NCBI GenBank assembly: GCA_963762205.1
Contig: CAVXJZ010000003.1
Span: 620,001 to 684,000, forward strand
Direction of reading: 5' to 3'
From: VRUE01 sp963762205
GTDB taxonomy: Bacteria; Actinomycetota; Thermoleophilia; Solirubrobacterales; 70-9
Length of the DNA stretch: 64,000 nt
In this document: positions 42,540-51,481 of the stretch, piece after piece
Layout of the letters: the number at the start of each line of letters is the position of its first letter
Position numbering within the stretch: the first letter of the stretch is position 1
Made by a program: the position numbers and the translations under genes
Notes under the pieces: model-generated
What the model was told of the DNA's origin: nothing
Seen by the model: the letters and a program-made list of their open reading frames with translations, nothing else
Database searches by the model: none

Positions 42540-43253
42540 ATGGCGGCCCTGGTTGTCCTGCTGGCGGCACTTGTGCTTCCGGCGGCGGCAACCGCAGCCA
42601 TCGTCCCCGGCGCCGAAGGCAGCATTCGCCTCTCGAACGAATGGACCTTCACGCGCTGGGCGCACCCGGTGCGAAAGGCGCCGGTCCGCTGGCTGCCAAC
42701 CTCCCGGGCGCGGCGGATCGCGCGGATCCACTACCTCACCGAGGACGGGTTCCCAGAGGTCTATCCGGTCCTGCGCAGCTGGGGAGATTCAAAACGGCAA
42801 ACCTGGCTCGAGGTTCGCATCCCGATGCGCCCGAACGGACGAAGGGGGTGGGTCCGCCGCTCGGCCCTTGGTCCCTACTACCGGGTGCGGACCCTGCTTG
42901 TCGTGATTCGTCGCAAGCTGCGCGCGACCCTCTACAGGCGGGGCCGGCCGATTTGGAGGGCCCCGGTCGGAATCGGGAAGCCGAGCACACCCACGCCGGC
43001 GGGGCGCTTCTGGATACGCGAGAGGTTCAGGACGCCCGGCCCCGGTGGTCCCTACGGGCCAGTGGTGTTCGGCAGCAGCGACTACTCCGTTCTCAGTGAT
43101 TGGCCCGGCGGGGGGATCATCGGCATCCACGGCACCAGCGAGCCCTTCCTGATCCCCGGTCGCCCGTCCCACGGCTGCATTCGCGTCCGAAATCGGGCGG
43201 TGCGTCGGCTATGGCGCCTGATGCCGACCGGCACGCCACTGCTAATTCGATAG
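42540..43253 (+). CDS. L,D-transpeptidase (YkuD family), secreted
   Basis: The 237-residue protein has a signal segment (LVVLLAALVLPAAATAA), a middle SH3-like region, and a C-terminal YkuD domain: GKPSTPTPAGRFWIRERF, IGIHGTS and SHGCIRVRN with catalytic Cys. It cross-links peptidoglycan or attaches proteins to it outside the cell. It starts 2 nt after the DUF3494 stop, so the pair is probably cotranscribed; anchoring of the DUF3494 protein is a tempting but unproven role. Confidence 0.9.
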   Translation: MAALVVLLAALVLPAAATAAIVPGAEGSIRLSNEWTFTRWAHPVRKAPVRWLPTSRARRIARIHYLTEDGFPEVYPVLRSWGDSKRQTWLEVRIPMRPNGRRGWVRRSALGPYYRVRTLLVVIRRKLRATLYRRGRPIWRAPVGIGKPSTPTPAGRFWIRERFRTPGPGGPYGPVVFGSSDYSVLSDWPGGGIIGIHGTSEPFLIPGRPSHGCIRVRNRAVRRLWRLMPTGTPLLIR

Positions 43254-43306
43254 GAGGCTTGATTCCAGTGTTGGACAACTCACGGCTGCCAGGGAGGAAA
43301 CCGCCC

Positions 43307-44038
43307 ATGGCTGAGCCGGTCTTGACCCAGGACATGCACGTCTACTCTACGTTCTCGGATGGTAGGAACACGATCGAGGAGATCGTTGCTGAGGCCAAGC
43401 GGATCGGCTTGACGGAGGTCGGTTTTGCCGACCACGTGCGGGCAGACTCCAAGTGGGTCCCTGCCTATGTCGCAGCGATAAGAAAGAGCAGAGAACAAAC
43501 GTCAATCGTCTTGCACTGTGCAGTGGAGGCGAAGATCCTGGATATCTACGGCTGCCTCGACCTTCCTCGCGAGATGATGGGGGTCGAAGCGGTGTATGCA
43601 GTGGGCCATCAGGCGCCGTCGCCCGACGGACCGATGAATCCCCGCTCCACTCGCGAACGAATCGAAGCGGGGGAGCTTGACCCGCAGATGATTCTTCGTT
43701 GGATGGTCGACGGGACGGCCGCCGCGCTTCACCGTCACGAGCACGTCGCGATCGGGCATCTGTTCAGTGCCCTTCCCGCGCTTGGGCTGGGGGAGGGCGA
43801 CGTGCCACCGGAACTGGTCGAGTCGCTTGCGATTGCGGCGGCCGAATCCGGTGCGCGGATCGTCGTGGACGAGCGCTGGGGGTGCCCGACGGCGCACACT
43901 CTGCGACCATTCTTGCGACACGGCGTCCCACTTCTGGTGGGCAGCGGGAGTAAAGACCGCGAGACCGTTGGTCGCTACGACTATTGCGCCGGCGTCGTGC
44001 GCAAGCTGCATGAGCCTGAGTTGGCAAAGGCCGGCTGA
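43307..44038 (+). CDS. PHP-domain metal-dependent hydrolase
   Basis: The product is about 243 residues from ATG 43307 (GGGAGGAAA upstream). It has PHP motif I in altered form, DMHVYSTFSDGRN, where the usual second His (HxH) is Tyr. Then follow EVGFADHV, AVEAKILD, HEHVAIGHLF and a C-terminal LLVGSGSKDRETVGRYDY. PHP proteins are histidinol phosphatases, polymerase exonucleases or phosphoesterases; the lost His makes activity uncertain. It may be the last gene of the surface locus (53 nt after the transpeptidase). TTG 43260 or GTG 43269 are alternative starts. Confidence 0.78.
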   Translation: MAEPVLTQDMHVYSTFSDGRNTIEEIVAEAKRIGLTEVGFADHVRADSKWVPAYVAAIRKSREQTSIVLHCAVEAKILDIYGCLDLPREMMGVEAVYAVGHQAPSPDGPMNPRSTRERIEAGELDPQMILRWMVDGTAAALHRHEHVAIGHLFSALPALGLGEGDVPPELVESLAIAAAESGARIVVDERWGCPTAHTLRPFLRHGVPLLVGSGSKDRETVGRYDYCAGVVRKLHEPELAKAG

Positions 44039-44108
44039 GCGGGCGGCGATCGAACACCAGGCCGCCGGGGCCAAGCGCTGATCGCCGTGGCGGCATCGAC
44101 TCTCGACG

Positions 44109-44130
44109 GCCGGCGACTTTGGTCGCCGGC
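44109..44130. terminator. Hairpin between convergent genes
   Basis: GCCGGCGAC/GTCGCCGGC with a 4-nt loop lies between the convergent PHP and metalloprotease genes. It lacks a T-run, so intrinsic termination is only possible, not clear. Confidence 0.3.
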
Positions 44131-44154
44131 GGCGACCGGGCGCGCCGGGGATTT

Positions 44155-47100
44155 TCAGCGTCGCCCGATGCGCAGCTTCGTGACCGTCTTTCCGCCGCCG
44201 CCGCGGAGCACGAGCTTCAGGCGTAGCGGGCGGCGCCCCCGGCGCACCCGTATCCGAAAGCGTCGCGTGCGGCGGTCGATGGCGAAGCTGCGCCGGCCGA
44301 TCGAGAGCGTGCCCGGGAGCGAGGCGGCGGCACGGATCGCGATGCGCCGCCCCCGGCGCGAAACGGACTTGGGCGCCTTCAGCACCAGGAACGCGGGCTT
44401 CGCCTTGCCGACCCGCACCCGGACCTTGGCCTGACCGGTGCGGCCGCTGCGGTCCTTGGCGACGAGGCGCAGGGTGTGCTTGCCGGGACTGAGGTCCAGC
44501 ACCGAGACGCGTGACCCGCGGCCGATTGCCCGGCGCCCGTCGAACCACCGCAGTCGCCGCTTCAGCAGCGGGCGCGAGCGGTCGTCGTAGGCGACCCCCT
44601 CCAGGTTGAGCGGGTCCCCGGCGCGCAGCCGGGAGCCGTTGCGGGGGGATTCGATCGAGACCACCGGGGGCGGGCCGTCGACCCGGAAGACGCGGGAGAG
44701 CGCCGCGGTCTCGTGCCAGCCGTCGCTCACCCGCACCCGCAGCCGTGCTTTTCGCGTTCGCGCGAGCAGCGTGGCCGGCACTGAGTAGCGGCGCCCGCGC
44801 ACGCCGAGCGCGACGGCTTTCCAGGACCGCCCGCCGTCGGCGGAGAAGTCGATCGCCGCGAGCAGCCTGTTGCGGTCGGCGTCGCTCGCCCTCCAGCGGA
44901 CGCGAAGCGAGCCCTTGGCGCGGACGTGGGCGCCGGAGCGGGGCGCGAGCAGCCGGACCTTCGGCGCCGAGCGGCTGCGCAGCAGCGTGTCGAGGACGAC
45001 ACCGTCGCTGACCAGCTCGACCGAGGCGGCCCGGGCCGCGGGCACCACGGCGCTCACCTGGGTGATGTTCGAGCCGGTCGCGCCGACGTCGATGTGGGTG
45101 GGCCGCGCGGCGACCGGGGTTTCGGAGACGACGGCTCCGGCCGCGTCGCGGACGCGAATGCTCACGCTGCTGCCCGGTGCGGGCGGCGTCGTCCGGCCCC
45201 GGCCGGGCTCAACCCGGAGAATGCTGCCGCCGCCGGCGCCGATCTCGGCGGTGACGCCGAGGGCCGAGCCGGTCGCCGAGGCGCCGGCGCGGGCACGAGC
45301 CCGCGCGGGGGCGGAGCTGGAGGTCGCCGAGGCGCCGGCGACGTTGTTTGCCGCCCGCGTCCAGTTGAGGCCCGAGATCCACGCGTTGCCCTCGCCCGCG
45401 CAATAGGACATGAAGTCGAAGAACTCGGTCGGGTTGCCGTCGGCGTCGAAGAACCCCTTCAACGAGAGCCGTCGCGGCGAGGAGAAGAGAGACGAGACGT
45501 CCGCTCCGACGCCCTGGATCAGGCCCCGGTCGTCGGGCACCCAGAACTCGGCGCCGCCGCGCCCGACGGCATCGTCGCAGGACCGCCCGGCGTGGGTGAA
45601 GTCGATCCCGTGGTAGATCTCGTGCGCCACCGACGTCAGCGGGCGCTGATCGTTGACGACCGCGTAGGTGCGGACGGTGAAGGTGTGCCAGGAGAAGTGT
45701 TCGGCGGTCACACCCGGGCCGAGCGCCCGGTTCACCGCCAGAGTCAGGAACCCCGGGTAGCCGGCGATGTCGACGGCGTCCGTGAGCCGGTCGAGGATCG
45801 CGCTGGTTTTCCCGTCGCCGTCGAGGCTCGCGTTTTCGGAGATCGACTGGGCGTCGATCACGCCGCTGTAGGGGTGGACGTCGATCAGGAAGGGCGAGAG
45901 CTCGCGGACCTTGCGGAAGGTCGCCCACGGCCTGGGCGGCGGCGCCTGCTGGGTGCCGGAGCTGTCACGCCAGAGGACCCGGAAGGGATGGATGTGCAGC
46001 GTGCCGGCCCGGCGGAAGCGGACGCCCGTGAGGCGCATCGTGTTGTTTGCGTCGCAGCCGGAGCACTCGTTTACGCGCGGGAAGGCGGTGGGTGGGTTTA
46101 CCACGGCGCGCAGCGTGATCCCCCGGCCGCTGTGCTGCCAGGAGTAGGGGAGCAGGAAGGTCCACGACGTGCTCGGGTCCGACCAGGCCCGCTGATCGAT
46201 GATCGGGCCGAGGGAGAGCGCCGGCCCGATGTCGCGGGTGCCCTCGATCGCGGGGATCGGGCTGCCGGGCAGCGCAGCGCCCCCGGCGCGCTCGCCGTAG
46301 AGGTAGACCTTGGCGCCGTGCACGGGGGTCCCGGCGGCGTCGAGCCGCGCCGAGGTCCAGACCCTGACCGCCGTGCTCTTCGCGTCTATCAATGGCACGC
46401 CGTTGTACTCGGCGGTGTGCGTAACGTCATTCTCGGCGGGGGACGGCGCCGGCAGCTGCGATTGCACCGCCTGCGTGACCTCCATGTTGGTGACCCGGAG
46501 GTCGTTTCTTTTTAGGACGATGGTGAGCGAGGCGCCCGCCCGCCGCAGGCGCCGGTCCTCGACCCAGGCGGCGATGTAGTTGTTGCCGGAGACGAGAGGG
46601 CCGACGCGGAGGTTCGTGAAGGTCCCGTCCGGCGCCAGGCTCGCGTTGGCGTGGCACTCTGCCGGGAAGGTGGGCGGCATGTAGCCCGTGCTCAGGCAGA
46701 ACCGGTTGACCCCGGCGGGCGCGGTGACCCGGCCGGAGACCCGGACGTCGTCGACGCGGTCGAATTCGTCGCGGTTCGTCGGCACGGTGATCTGCACTGT
46801 GGGCGCGGCCAGCGGCACCGCCTCGTCGACCAAGACCAGGTGGTCGACGTTGACGCGCCGCGGATTCGCGCCTTCCTGGCCGACGATGAGCTCCGCGCTC
46901 ACGATGTCGGAGCTCTCCGAGGTCGCGATGACGTTGGTCGTGATCGCCTTGTAGCCGCTGAAGCCGAGATCGACCGGTCCGCTCGTCCCCACCGGCGTGC
47001 CGCCTCCGTCGTAGACGACCAGCTCGGCGGACTCGCTGAACTCCGTTTCCGCCTGTTCGTCGTCGAGTCCCACCCGCCAGCTCACCGACCCGACCGTGTG

Positions 47101-47376
47101 GTCGAAGCTGATTTTGAGCTTGTTGGCCCCGCTCGGGCAGGTGGTGCCGCTGCACGATCCGACCGTGTGGAGGGCGTTCGGCGCGGTGTACGTCGACACA
47201 TGCGCGGGCACGAAGACCGTCGGCGCGCCGGCGAAGGTGACGCCCGACTGGGTCGTCATCGCGGTGCCGGCCGCCAGTTCGTCGAAGTCCAGAACCGTCG
47301 TCGCAGCCTGAGCCGGGGTGGCTGCGCTGGCGAGCAGCAACCCCGCAGCGACGCTGATGAATCCCCTTCGTCGCAC
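44155..47376 (-). CDS. Large secreted metalloprotease-like protein with HExxH and Met-turn
   Basis: This 1073-residue protein has a signal peptide (FISVAAGLLLASAATPAQA), an N-terminal lectin-like beta domain (LDFDELAAGTAMTTQSGVTF), and further beta regions. A zinc-protease core near residue 585 reads SVAHEIYHGIDFTHAG (HExxHxxxxxH), followed by EFFDFMSYCAGEG, a metzincin-like Met-turn. The C-terminal 450 residues are Ig-like beta domains (RSGAHVRAKGSLRVRWRASD, SPRNGSRLRAGDPLNLEGVA). It probably degrades extracellular protein or remodels the surface. No MEROPS family can be named with confidence. Confidence 0.75.
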   Translation of the reverse strand: MRRRGFISVAAGLLLASAATPAQAATTVLDFDELAAGTAMTTQSGVTFAGAPTVFVPAHVSTYTAPNALHTVGSCSGTTCPSGANKLKISFDHTVGSVSWRVGLDDEQAETEFSESAELVVYDGGGTPVGTSGPVDLGFSGYKAITTNVIATSESSDIVSAELIVGQEGANPRRVNVDHLVLVDEAVPLAAPTVQITVPTNRDEFDRVDDVRVSGRVTAPAGVNRFCLSTGYMPPTFPAECHANASLAPDGTFTNLRVGPLVSGNNYIAAWVEDRRLRRAGASLTIVLKRNDLRVTNMEVTQAVQSQLPAPSPAENDVTHTAEYNGVPLIDAKSTAVRVWTSARLDAAGTPVHGAKVYLYGERAGGAALPGSPIPAIEGTRDIGPALSLGPIIDQRAWSDPSTSWTFLLPYSWQHSGRGITLRAVVNPPTAFPRVNECSGCDANNTMRLTGVRFRRAGTLHIHPFRVLWRDSSGTQQAPPPRPWATFRKVRELSPFLIDVHPYSGVIDAQSISENASLDGDGKTSAILDRLTDAVDIAGYPGFLTLAVNRALGPGVTAEHFSWHTFTVRTYAVVNDQRPLTSVAHEIYHGIDFTHAGRSCDDAVGRGGAEFWVPDDRGLIQGVGADVSSLFSSPRRLSLKGFFDADGNPTEFFDFMSYCAGEGNAWISGLNWTRAANNVAGASATSSSAPARARARAGASATGSALGVTAEIGAGGGSILRVEPGRGRTTPPAPGSSVSIRVRDAAGAVVSETPVAARPTHIDVGATGSNITQVSAVVPAARAASVELVSDGVVLDTLLRSRSAPKVRLLAPRSGAHVRAKGSLRVRWRASDADRNRLLAAIDFSADGGRSWKAVALGVRGRRYSVPATLLARTRKARLRVRVSDGWHETAALSRVFRVDGPPPVVSIESPRNGSRLRAGDPLNLEGVAYDDRSRPLLKRRLRWFDGRRAIGRGSRVSVLDLSPGKHTLRLVAKDRSGRTGQAKVRVRVGKAKPAFLVLKAPKSVSRRGRRIAIRAAASLPGTLSIGRRSFAIDRRTRRFRIRVRRGRRPLRLKLVLRGGGGKTVTKLRIGRR

Positions 47377-47597
47377 CTGTCCCTCCAGGTTGCTTGCGTT
47401 GAACCTAGCACGCGATTCGTCGTCGCCCCGCCGGCTCGGTCATAGGTCCAACCGACAATAGGCTTCCGGGCGAGCTGGGATTCGGCCCGGGGCGAGGGAT
47501 GGATGAGAAGCTGAGCAGCACTTCTGGAGATGAGCTCGATCAGACCGGAACCTCGTGGGCCGATCCCACCGCCGGCTGATCGAGGAGAGGAGCAGAG

Positions 47598-48386
47598 ATG
47601 CCGAAAACCCGAGCCGGCCGATCGACCGTTGTCAGGGGAGCACTCGCCGGGTTCATTGCGCTGCTCGTCGCGCCGGCCGTCTGGGGCTGCGGGGGCGGGG
47701 ACGGGGGTACGGGCGAGCAGACGGCCGCCGGCCTGCCGCAGGGCGCCGAGCCGGTCGACCTCGACCCGTCCGAGTTCAGCCTCGAGATCGACAACCGATA
47801 CTGGCCGATGGCGCCCGGCACTCGCTGGGTCTATCGCGAGCTCGACGGCGAAGGTGGCAGGCAGCGGGTGGTCGTCACCGTCACCGACAGGACGAAGCGG
47901 ATCGCGAACGGGATCGAGGCCCGGGTCGTCCACGACGAGGTCAGCGAGGACGGCGAGCCGGTCGAGGTCACCGACGACTGGTACGCCCAGGACGGCGAGG
48001 GCAACATCTGGTATCTGGGGGAGCGAACCGCCGAGTACGAGAACGGCAAGGTCGTCTCCAGGGCGGGCTCCTGGGAGGCCGGCGTCGACGGCGCCCAGCC
48101 GGGGATCGCGATGCCGGCCGAGCCGCGACCGGGACTGGCCTACCGCCAGGAGCACTACGCCGGCGAGGCGGAGGACAGGGCGAAGGTGCTCAGCGTCGAC
48201 GAGCAGGCCGAAGTCCCGTTCGGCCACTTCACCGGCGCCCTGCTGACCAAGGACCTCGTCCCCCTGGAGCCCGACGTGACCGAGTACAAGCTCTACGCGC
48301 CGGGCGTCGGGCCCGTTCTGACCCTCGACGTCTCGGGTGCATCGGGCCGGGAGGAATTGCTCTCACTCCAAAGAGGGACGACGTAG
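47598..48386 (+). CDS. Hypothetical lipoprotein
   Basis: The 262-residue lipoprotein has a lipobox PAVWGC and a Gly/Asp linker. A beta-rich domain follows, with the recognisable but uncharacterised pattern DNRYWPMAPGTRWVYRELDG, VTDDWYAQDGEGNIWYLGE and EPRPGLAYRQEHYAGEAED. It has no catalytic signature. A GAGGAGAGGAG stretch precedes the ATG. It stands alone between the protease and the dehalogenase-like gene. Confidence 0.75.
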   Translation: MPKTRAGRSTVVRGALAGFIALLVAPAVWGCGGGDGGTGEQTAAGLPQGAEPVDLDPSEFSLEIDNRYWPMAPGTRWVYRELDGEGGRQRVVVTVTDRTKRIANGIEARVVHDEVSEDGEPVEVTDDWYAQDGEGNIWYLGERTAEYENGKVVSRAGSWEAGVDGAQPGIAMPAEPRPGLAYRQEHYAGEAEDRAKVLSVDEQAEVPFGHFTGALLTKDLVPLEPDVTEYKLYAPGVGPVLTLDVSGASGREELLSLQRGTT

Positions 48387-48435
48387 TGGGCTCGGTTCGC
48401 TGACGCCGCCGGTCGGCGGCGCGGCTGCGACCGGA

Positions 48436-48441
48436 TAGGCT
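48436..48441 (+). promoter_or_regulatory. -10-like TAGGCT box before hydrolase gene
   Basis: TAGGCT ends 6 nt before ATG 48448 with no Shine-Dalgarno, fitting a leaderless transcript. Confidence 0.4.
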
Positions 48442-48447
48442 CGTGCC

Positions 48448-49383
48448 ATGTCCGGACCGATCGACTGGACGTTCGACGGGACCTGGCCGTACGAGCCGCG
48501 GTGGTTCGACTCGCCCGACGGCCGGATGCACTACGTCGACGTGGGCCCACGCGACGGCCGCCCCGTGGTCATGGTCCACGGCAACCCGACCTGGGGCTAC
48601 CTCTACCGCAACTTCATCCCGGCGCTGGTCGAAGCGGGCCACCGGGCGATCGTCCCCGACCACCTCGGCTTCGGGCGCTCGGAGAAGCCGCGCGACCCCG
48701 AGCTATACCGGGTGCCCCGGCACGCTCGGCGCCTGGAGGAACTGCTCGAGTCGCTCGACCTGCGCGGGGCGACGGTGGTGCCCCAGGACTGGGGCGGCCC
48801 GACCGGCCTCTACTGGGCGAGCCTGCATCCGGAGCGGGTCGACGGCCTCTTCATCCTCAACACCTTCGCCCATGGCTGGAAGCCCGAGGCGCTTCCCGAA
48901 GGCAGGACGAAGGTGCCGCTGCCGCTGCCTCTCCACCTGTTCCGGACACCGGGGGTGGGGGAGGTGCTGGTCAAGGGCCTCGACGCCTTCAAGCGCGGCT
49001 TCCTCTTCCGCGTCGGCGTGGTCCACCGGGACCGCCTGACCCCGACCGTCAAGCGCGCCTATCGCGCCGTGCACGGTGGATGGGCGGAGCGGACCCCGAT
49101 CCTCGTCTTCCCGCGTGAGATCCCGGTCACCGGCGAGGGCCCGGTGATCGCGATGACGGGCGAGATCGAAGAGCGCCTCAAGCGGCACTTCCGCTCCAAG
49201 CCGGTCCACGTCACCTGGGCGATGAAGGACCCCGCATTCGTGCCGGAAATGCTCGACAACCTCTGGCTCGACACCTTCCCCGAAGCGTCGGTGACCAGGC
49301 TCGAGGACGCCGGCCACTACCTGCAGGAGGACGCCCACGAGCAGATCGTCCCCGAGCTGGTGAGGTTCGTGGGGGCTCTCTGA
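48448..49383 (+). CDS. Haloalkane dehalogenase-like alpha/beta-hydrolase
   Basis: The 311-residue protein has oxyanion/halide motif HGNPTW (44-49, Asn45) and nucleophile elbow VPQDWGGP with Asp114 followed by Trp115. This is the aspartate nucleophile and halide-binding Trp of haloalkane dehalogenases. Catalytic His is in DAGHYLQEDAH near the C-terminus. It would hydrolyse carbon-halogen bonds of small alkanes, or a related epoxide/ester if substrate preference has changed. The cap domain lies around 140-215. It is convergent with the methyltransferase-like gene. Confidence 0.85.
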   Translation: MSGPIDWTFDGTWPYEPRWFDSPDGRMHYVDVGPRDGRPVVMVHGNPTWGYLYRNFIPALVEAGHRAIVPDHLGFGRSEKPRDPELYRVPRHARRLEELLESLDLRGATVVPQDWGGPTGLYWASLHPERVDGLFILNTFAHGWKPEALPEGRTKVPLPLPLHLFRTPGVGEVLVKGLDAFKRGFLFRVGVVHRDRLTPTVKRAYRAVHGGWAERTPILVFPREIPVTGEGPVIAMTGEIEERLKRHFRSKPVHVTWAMKDPAFVPEMLDNLWLDTFPEASVTRLEDAGHYLQEDAHEQIVPELVRFVGAL

Positions 49384-49390
49384 TTCGGGC

Positions 49391-49900
49391 TCAGTCCGGC
49401 TGCCAGGGCCGGCGCCGCGGGACCCAGCGCGGCACCGCGGCCCTGTAAGCGCGGTAGTCCTCGCCGAAGCGTCGCTCGAGGCCGGGCTCCTCGAAGGCGA
49501 GGAAGTAGGCGAAGTTGATCGCGAGGAAGATCCCGGCCCAGAGCAGCAGCCCGACCGATCCGAGGACGATCGCCTCGCCGGCGAGCACCGCGGCGACGGC
49601 GCTGATCATCGGGTTGCGCACGTGCCGGTAGGGGCCCTCGACGACCAGCCTGCGGGTCGGGTCCCAGGCGGCGAGCGTCCCTTCGCCGAGACGGCTGAAG
49701 AGGCGTACGGTCCACACCCAGACCGCGAAGCCGGCGAGGATCAGCGCGGCGCCGACGGCGACCGCCGGCACGGCGAGGATTCCGCCCAGGCCCCAGGCGA
49801 GGTCGGGCCCGGAGCCGAGGGCGAGGATCAACGCCGGAACGACGATCGTCACGTTGCCCGGGAGCAGGGCTATCGCCCGCGCCTGACGCCAAGGGGCCAT
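49391..49900 (-). CDS. Isoprenylcysteine carboxylmethyltransferase-like membrane methyltransferase
   Basis: The 169-residue protein has four to five membrane helices and the ICMT/PEMT SAM-binding signature VVEGPYRHVRNPM. It ends EEPGLERRFGEDYRAYRAAV then PRWVPRR. It methylates a lipid-linked or hydrophobic substrate at the membrane; the substrate is unknown in bacteria. It is divergent from glutamate decarboxylase, with 49 bp between starts. Confidence 0.85.
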   Translation of the reverse strand: MAPWRQARAIALLPGNVTIVVPALILALGSGPDLAWGLGGILAVPAVAVGAALILAGFAVWVWTVRLFSRLGEGTLAAWDPTRRLVVEGPYRHVRNPMISAVAAVLAGEAIVLGSVGLLLWAGIFLAINFAYFLAFEEPGLERRFGEDYRAYRAAVPRWVPRRRPWQPD

Positions 49901-49937
49901 CGCCCGCAGCCTAGCCTCGCGTCCCCGCCGACCGTTC

Positions 49938-49943
49938 TATGCT
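49938..49943 (+). promoter_or_regulatory. -10-like TATGCT box before gad
   Basis: TATGCT ends 6 nt before ATG 49950, with no Shine-Dalgarno. A leaderless start is inferred. Confidence 0.45.
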
Positions 49944-49949
49944 TCGCCG

Positions 49950-51329
49950 ATGACCGGGACGGGCATGACCCCCGAGCAGGCAGAGGCCCTCTACGGCAAC
50001 CGCTTCCTGGTCGAGGACGCCCCCGCCGCCGAGTTCCCCGACCACGGGATGCCCGCCCTCGACGCGATGCGCCTGGTCGGCGAGGAACTGATGCTCGAGG
50101 GCGAGCCGTTCAAAAACCTCGCCACCTTCGTCACCACCTGGATGGAGCCGGAGGCGCAGCGGATCGTCTCCGAGAACCTCTACCGCAACTTCATCGACCA
50201 CGCCGAGTACCCGATCTCGGCGGAGATCGAGCAGCGCTGCATCCGTATGCTCGCCGACCTCTTCAACGCCCCCGGCGAGACCACCGGCGCCCGCACCCAG
50301 GGCTCCTCGGAGGCGATCATGCTCGGCGCCCTCTCGCTGAAGTGGAAATGGAAGGAGCGCCGCGAAGCGGATTCCAACCCCGTCGACAAGCCGAACCTCG
50401 TCTTCGGCGGCGACGTTCACGTCGTCTGGGAAAAGTTCTGCCGCTACTTCGACGTCGAACCGCGGATCGTCCCCCTGCAGGACGACAAGTACACGATCGG
50501 CCCCGAGGACGTGGAGCCCCACGTCGACGAGAACACGATCGGCGTCGCCGCCGTGCTCGGGACCACCTTCACCGGCCACAAAGACGACATCGTCGGCATC
50601 AACAGGCTGCTGCGCGAGCTCAAGTCGGAGAAGGGCCTCGACGTCCCGCTCCACATCGACGCCGCCTCCGGCGGCTTCGTCTGGCCCTTCCTCTACCCCG
50701 ACTCCGAGTGGGACTTCCGGCTCGAGCAGGTGCGCTCGATCAACGTCTCCGGCCACAAGTTCGGGCTCGTCTACCCCGGGATCGGGTGGCTGATCTTCCG
50801 CGAGAAGGCCGACCTCGCGGAGGACCTGGTGTTCTACGAGAACTACCTGGGAAAGACCGACGCGACCTTCACCCTCAACTTCTCCACGGGGGCGGCGATG
50901 GTCCTGGCCCAGTACTACAACCTGGTCCGCTTCGGGCGAACCGGCTACCGCTACATCATGGAGACGATGCGGGACAACGCCAAGGCGCTCGCCGAGAAGC
51001 TGGAGGCGATGGGCCACTTCGACCTGATCGGGGCCGAGGAGGAGCAGCTGCCCCTGGTCGCCTTCAGGCTCTCCGGCGAGAGGCCCTACGACGAGTTCGA
51101 CGTCTCCTGGCAGCTTTCGGCAGAGCGTGGCTGGATGCTCCCCGCCTACACGATGCCGCCCGACGCGCAGGACGTGAAGGTGATGCGGGCGCTGGTCAAG
51201 CTGACCCTCTCGCGCGAGCGGATCGATCACCTCGCCGTCGACATCGAAGAGGCCTGCGCGACGCTCGAGAAGAAGGGCGGCGCCGATCCGTCCGAGCGCG
51301 CCAGCGTCAAATCGGGCCCCGGCTACTAG
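49950..51329 (+). CDS. gadB: Glutamate decarboxylase
   Basis: The 459-residue PLP enzyme of fold type I converts glutamate to GABA and CO2, consuming a proton. It has the family's NLATFVTTWMEPEA, GARTQGSSEAIMLGAL, the cofactor aspartate in LHIDAASGGFVWPF and the Schiff-base lysine in NVSGHKFGLVYPG. The length is normal. No GABA antiporter is adjacent, so an acid-resistance role is uncertain. Confidence 0.94.
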   Translation: MTGTGMTPEQAEALYGNRFLVEDAPAAEFPDHGMPALDAMRLVGEELMLEGEPFKNLATFVTTWMEPEAQRIVSENLYRNFIDHAEYPISAEIEQRCIRMLADLFNAPGETTGARTQGSSEAIMLGALSLKWKWKERREADSNPVDKPNLVFGGDVHVVWEKFCRYFDVEPRIVPLQDDKYTIGPEDVEPHVDENTIGVAAVLGTTFTGHKDDIVGINRLLRELKSEKGLDVPLHIDAASGGFVWPFLYPDSEWDFRLEQVRSINVSGHKFGLVYPGIGWLIFREKADLAEDLVFYENYLGKTDATFTLNFSTGAAMVLAQYYNLVRFGRTGYRYIMETMRDNAKALAEKLEAMGHFDLIGAEEEQLPLVAFRLSGERPYDEFDVSWQLSAERGWMLPAYTMPPDAQDVKVMRALVKLTLSRERIDHLAVDIEEACATLEKKGGADPSERASVKSGPGY

Positions 51330-51481
51330 GGTCGTTCGCGCCCGATCGGAGCGGTTTCCGCCCTCGCCCGGCCCGGGGGGGACGCTCTGGTTGCGGAGGA
51401 AGACGTGTGCCACTTTGGTGACGGGCCTCGAGCGCCGACGCCCGCTCAGCATCATCAGCCACAATTGACTGTTGTTGAGCT

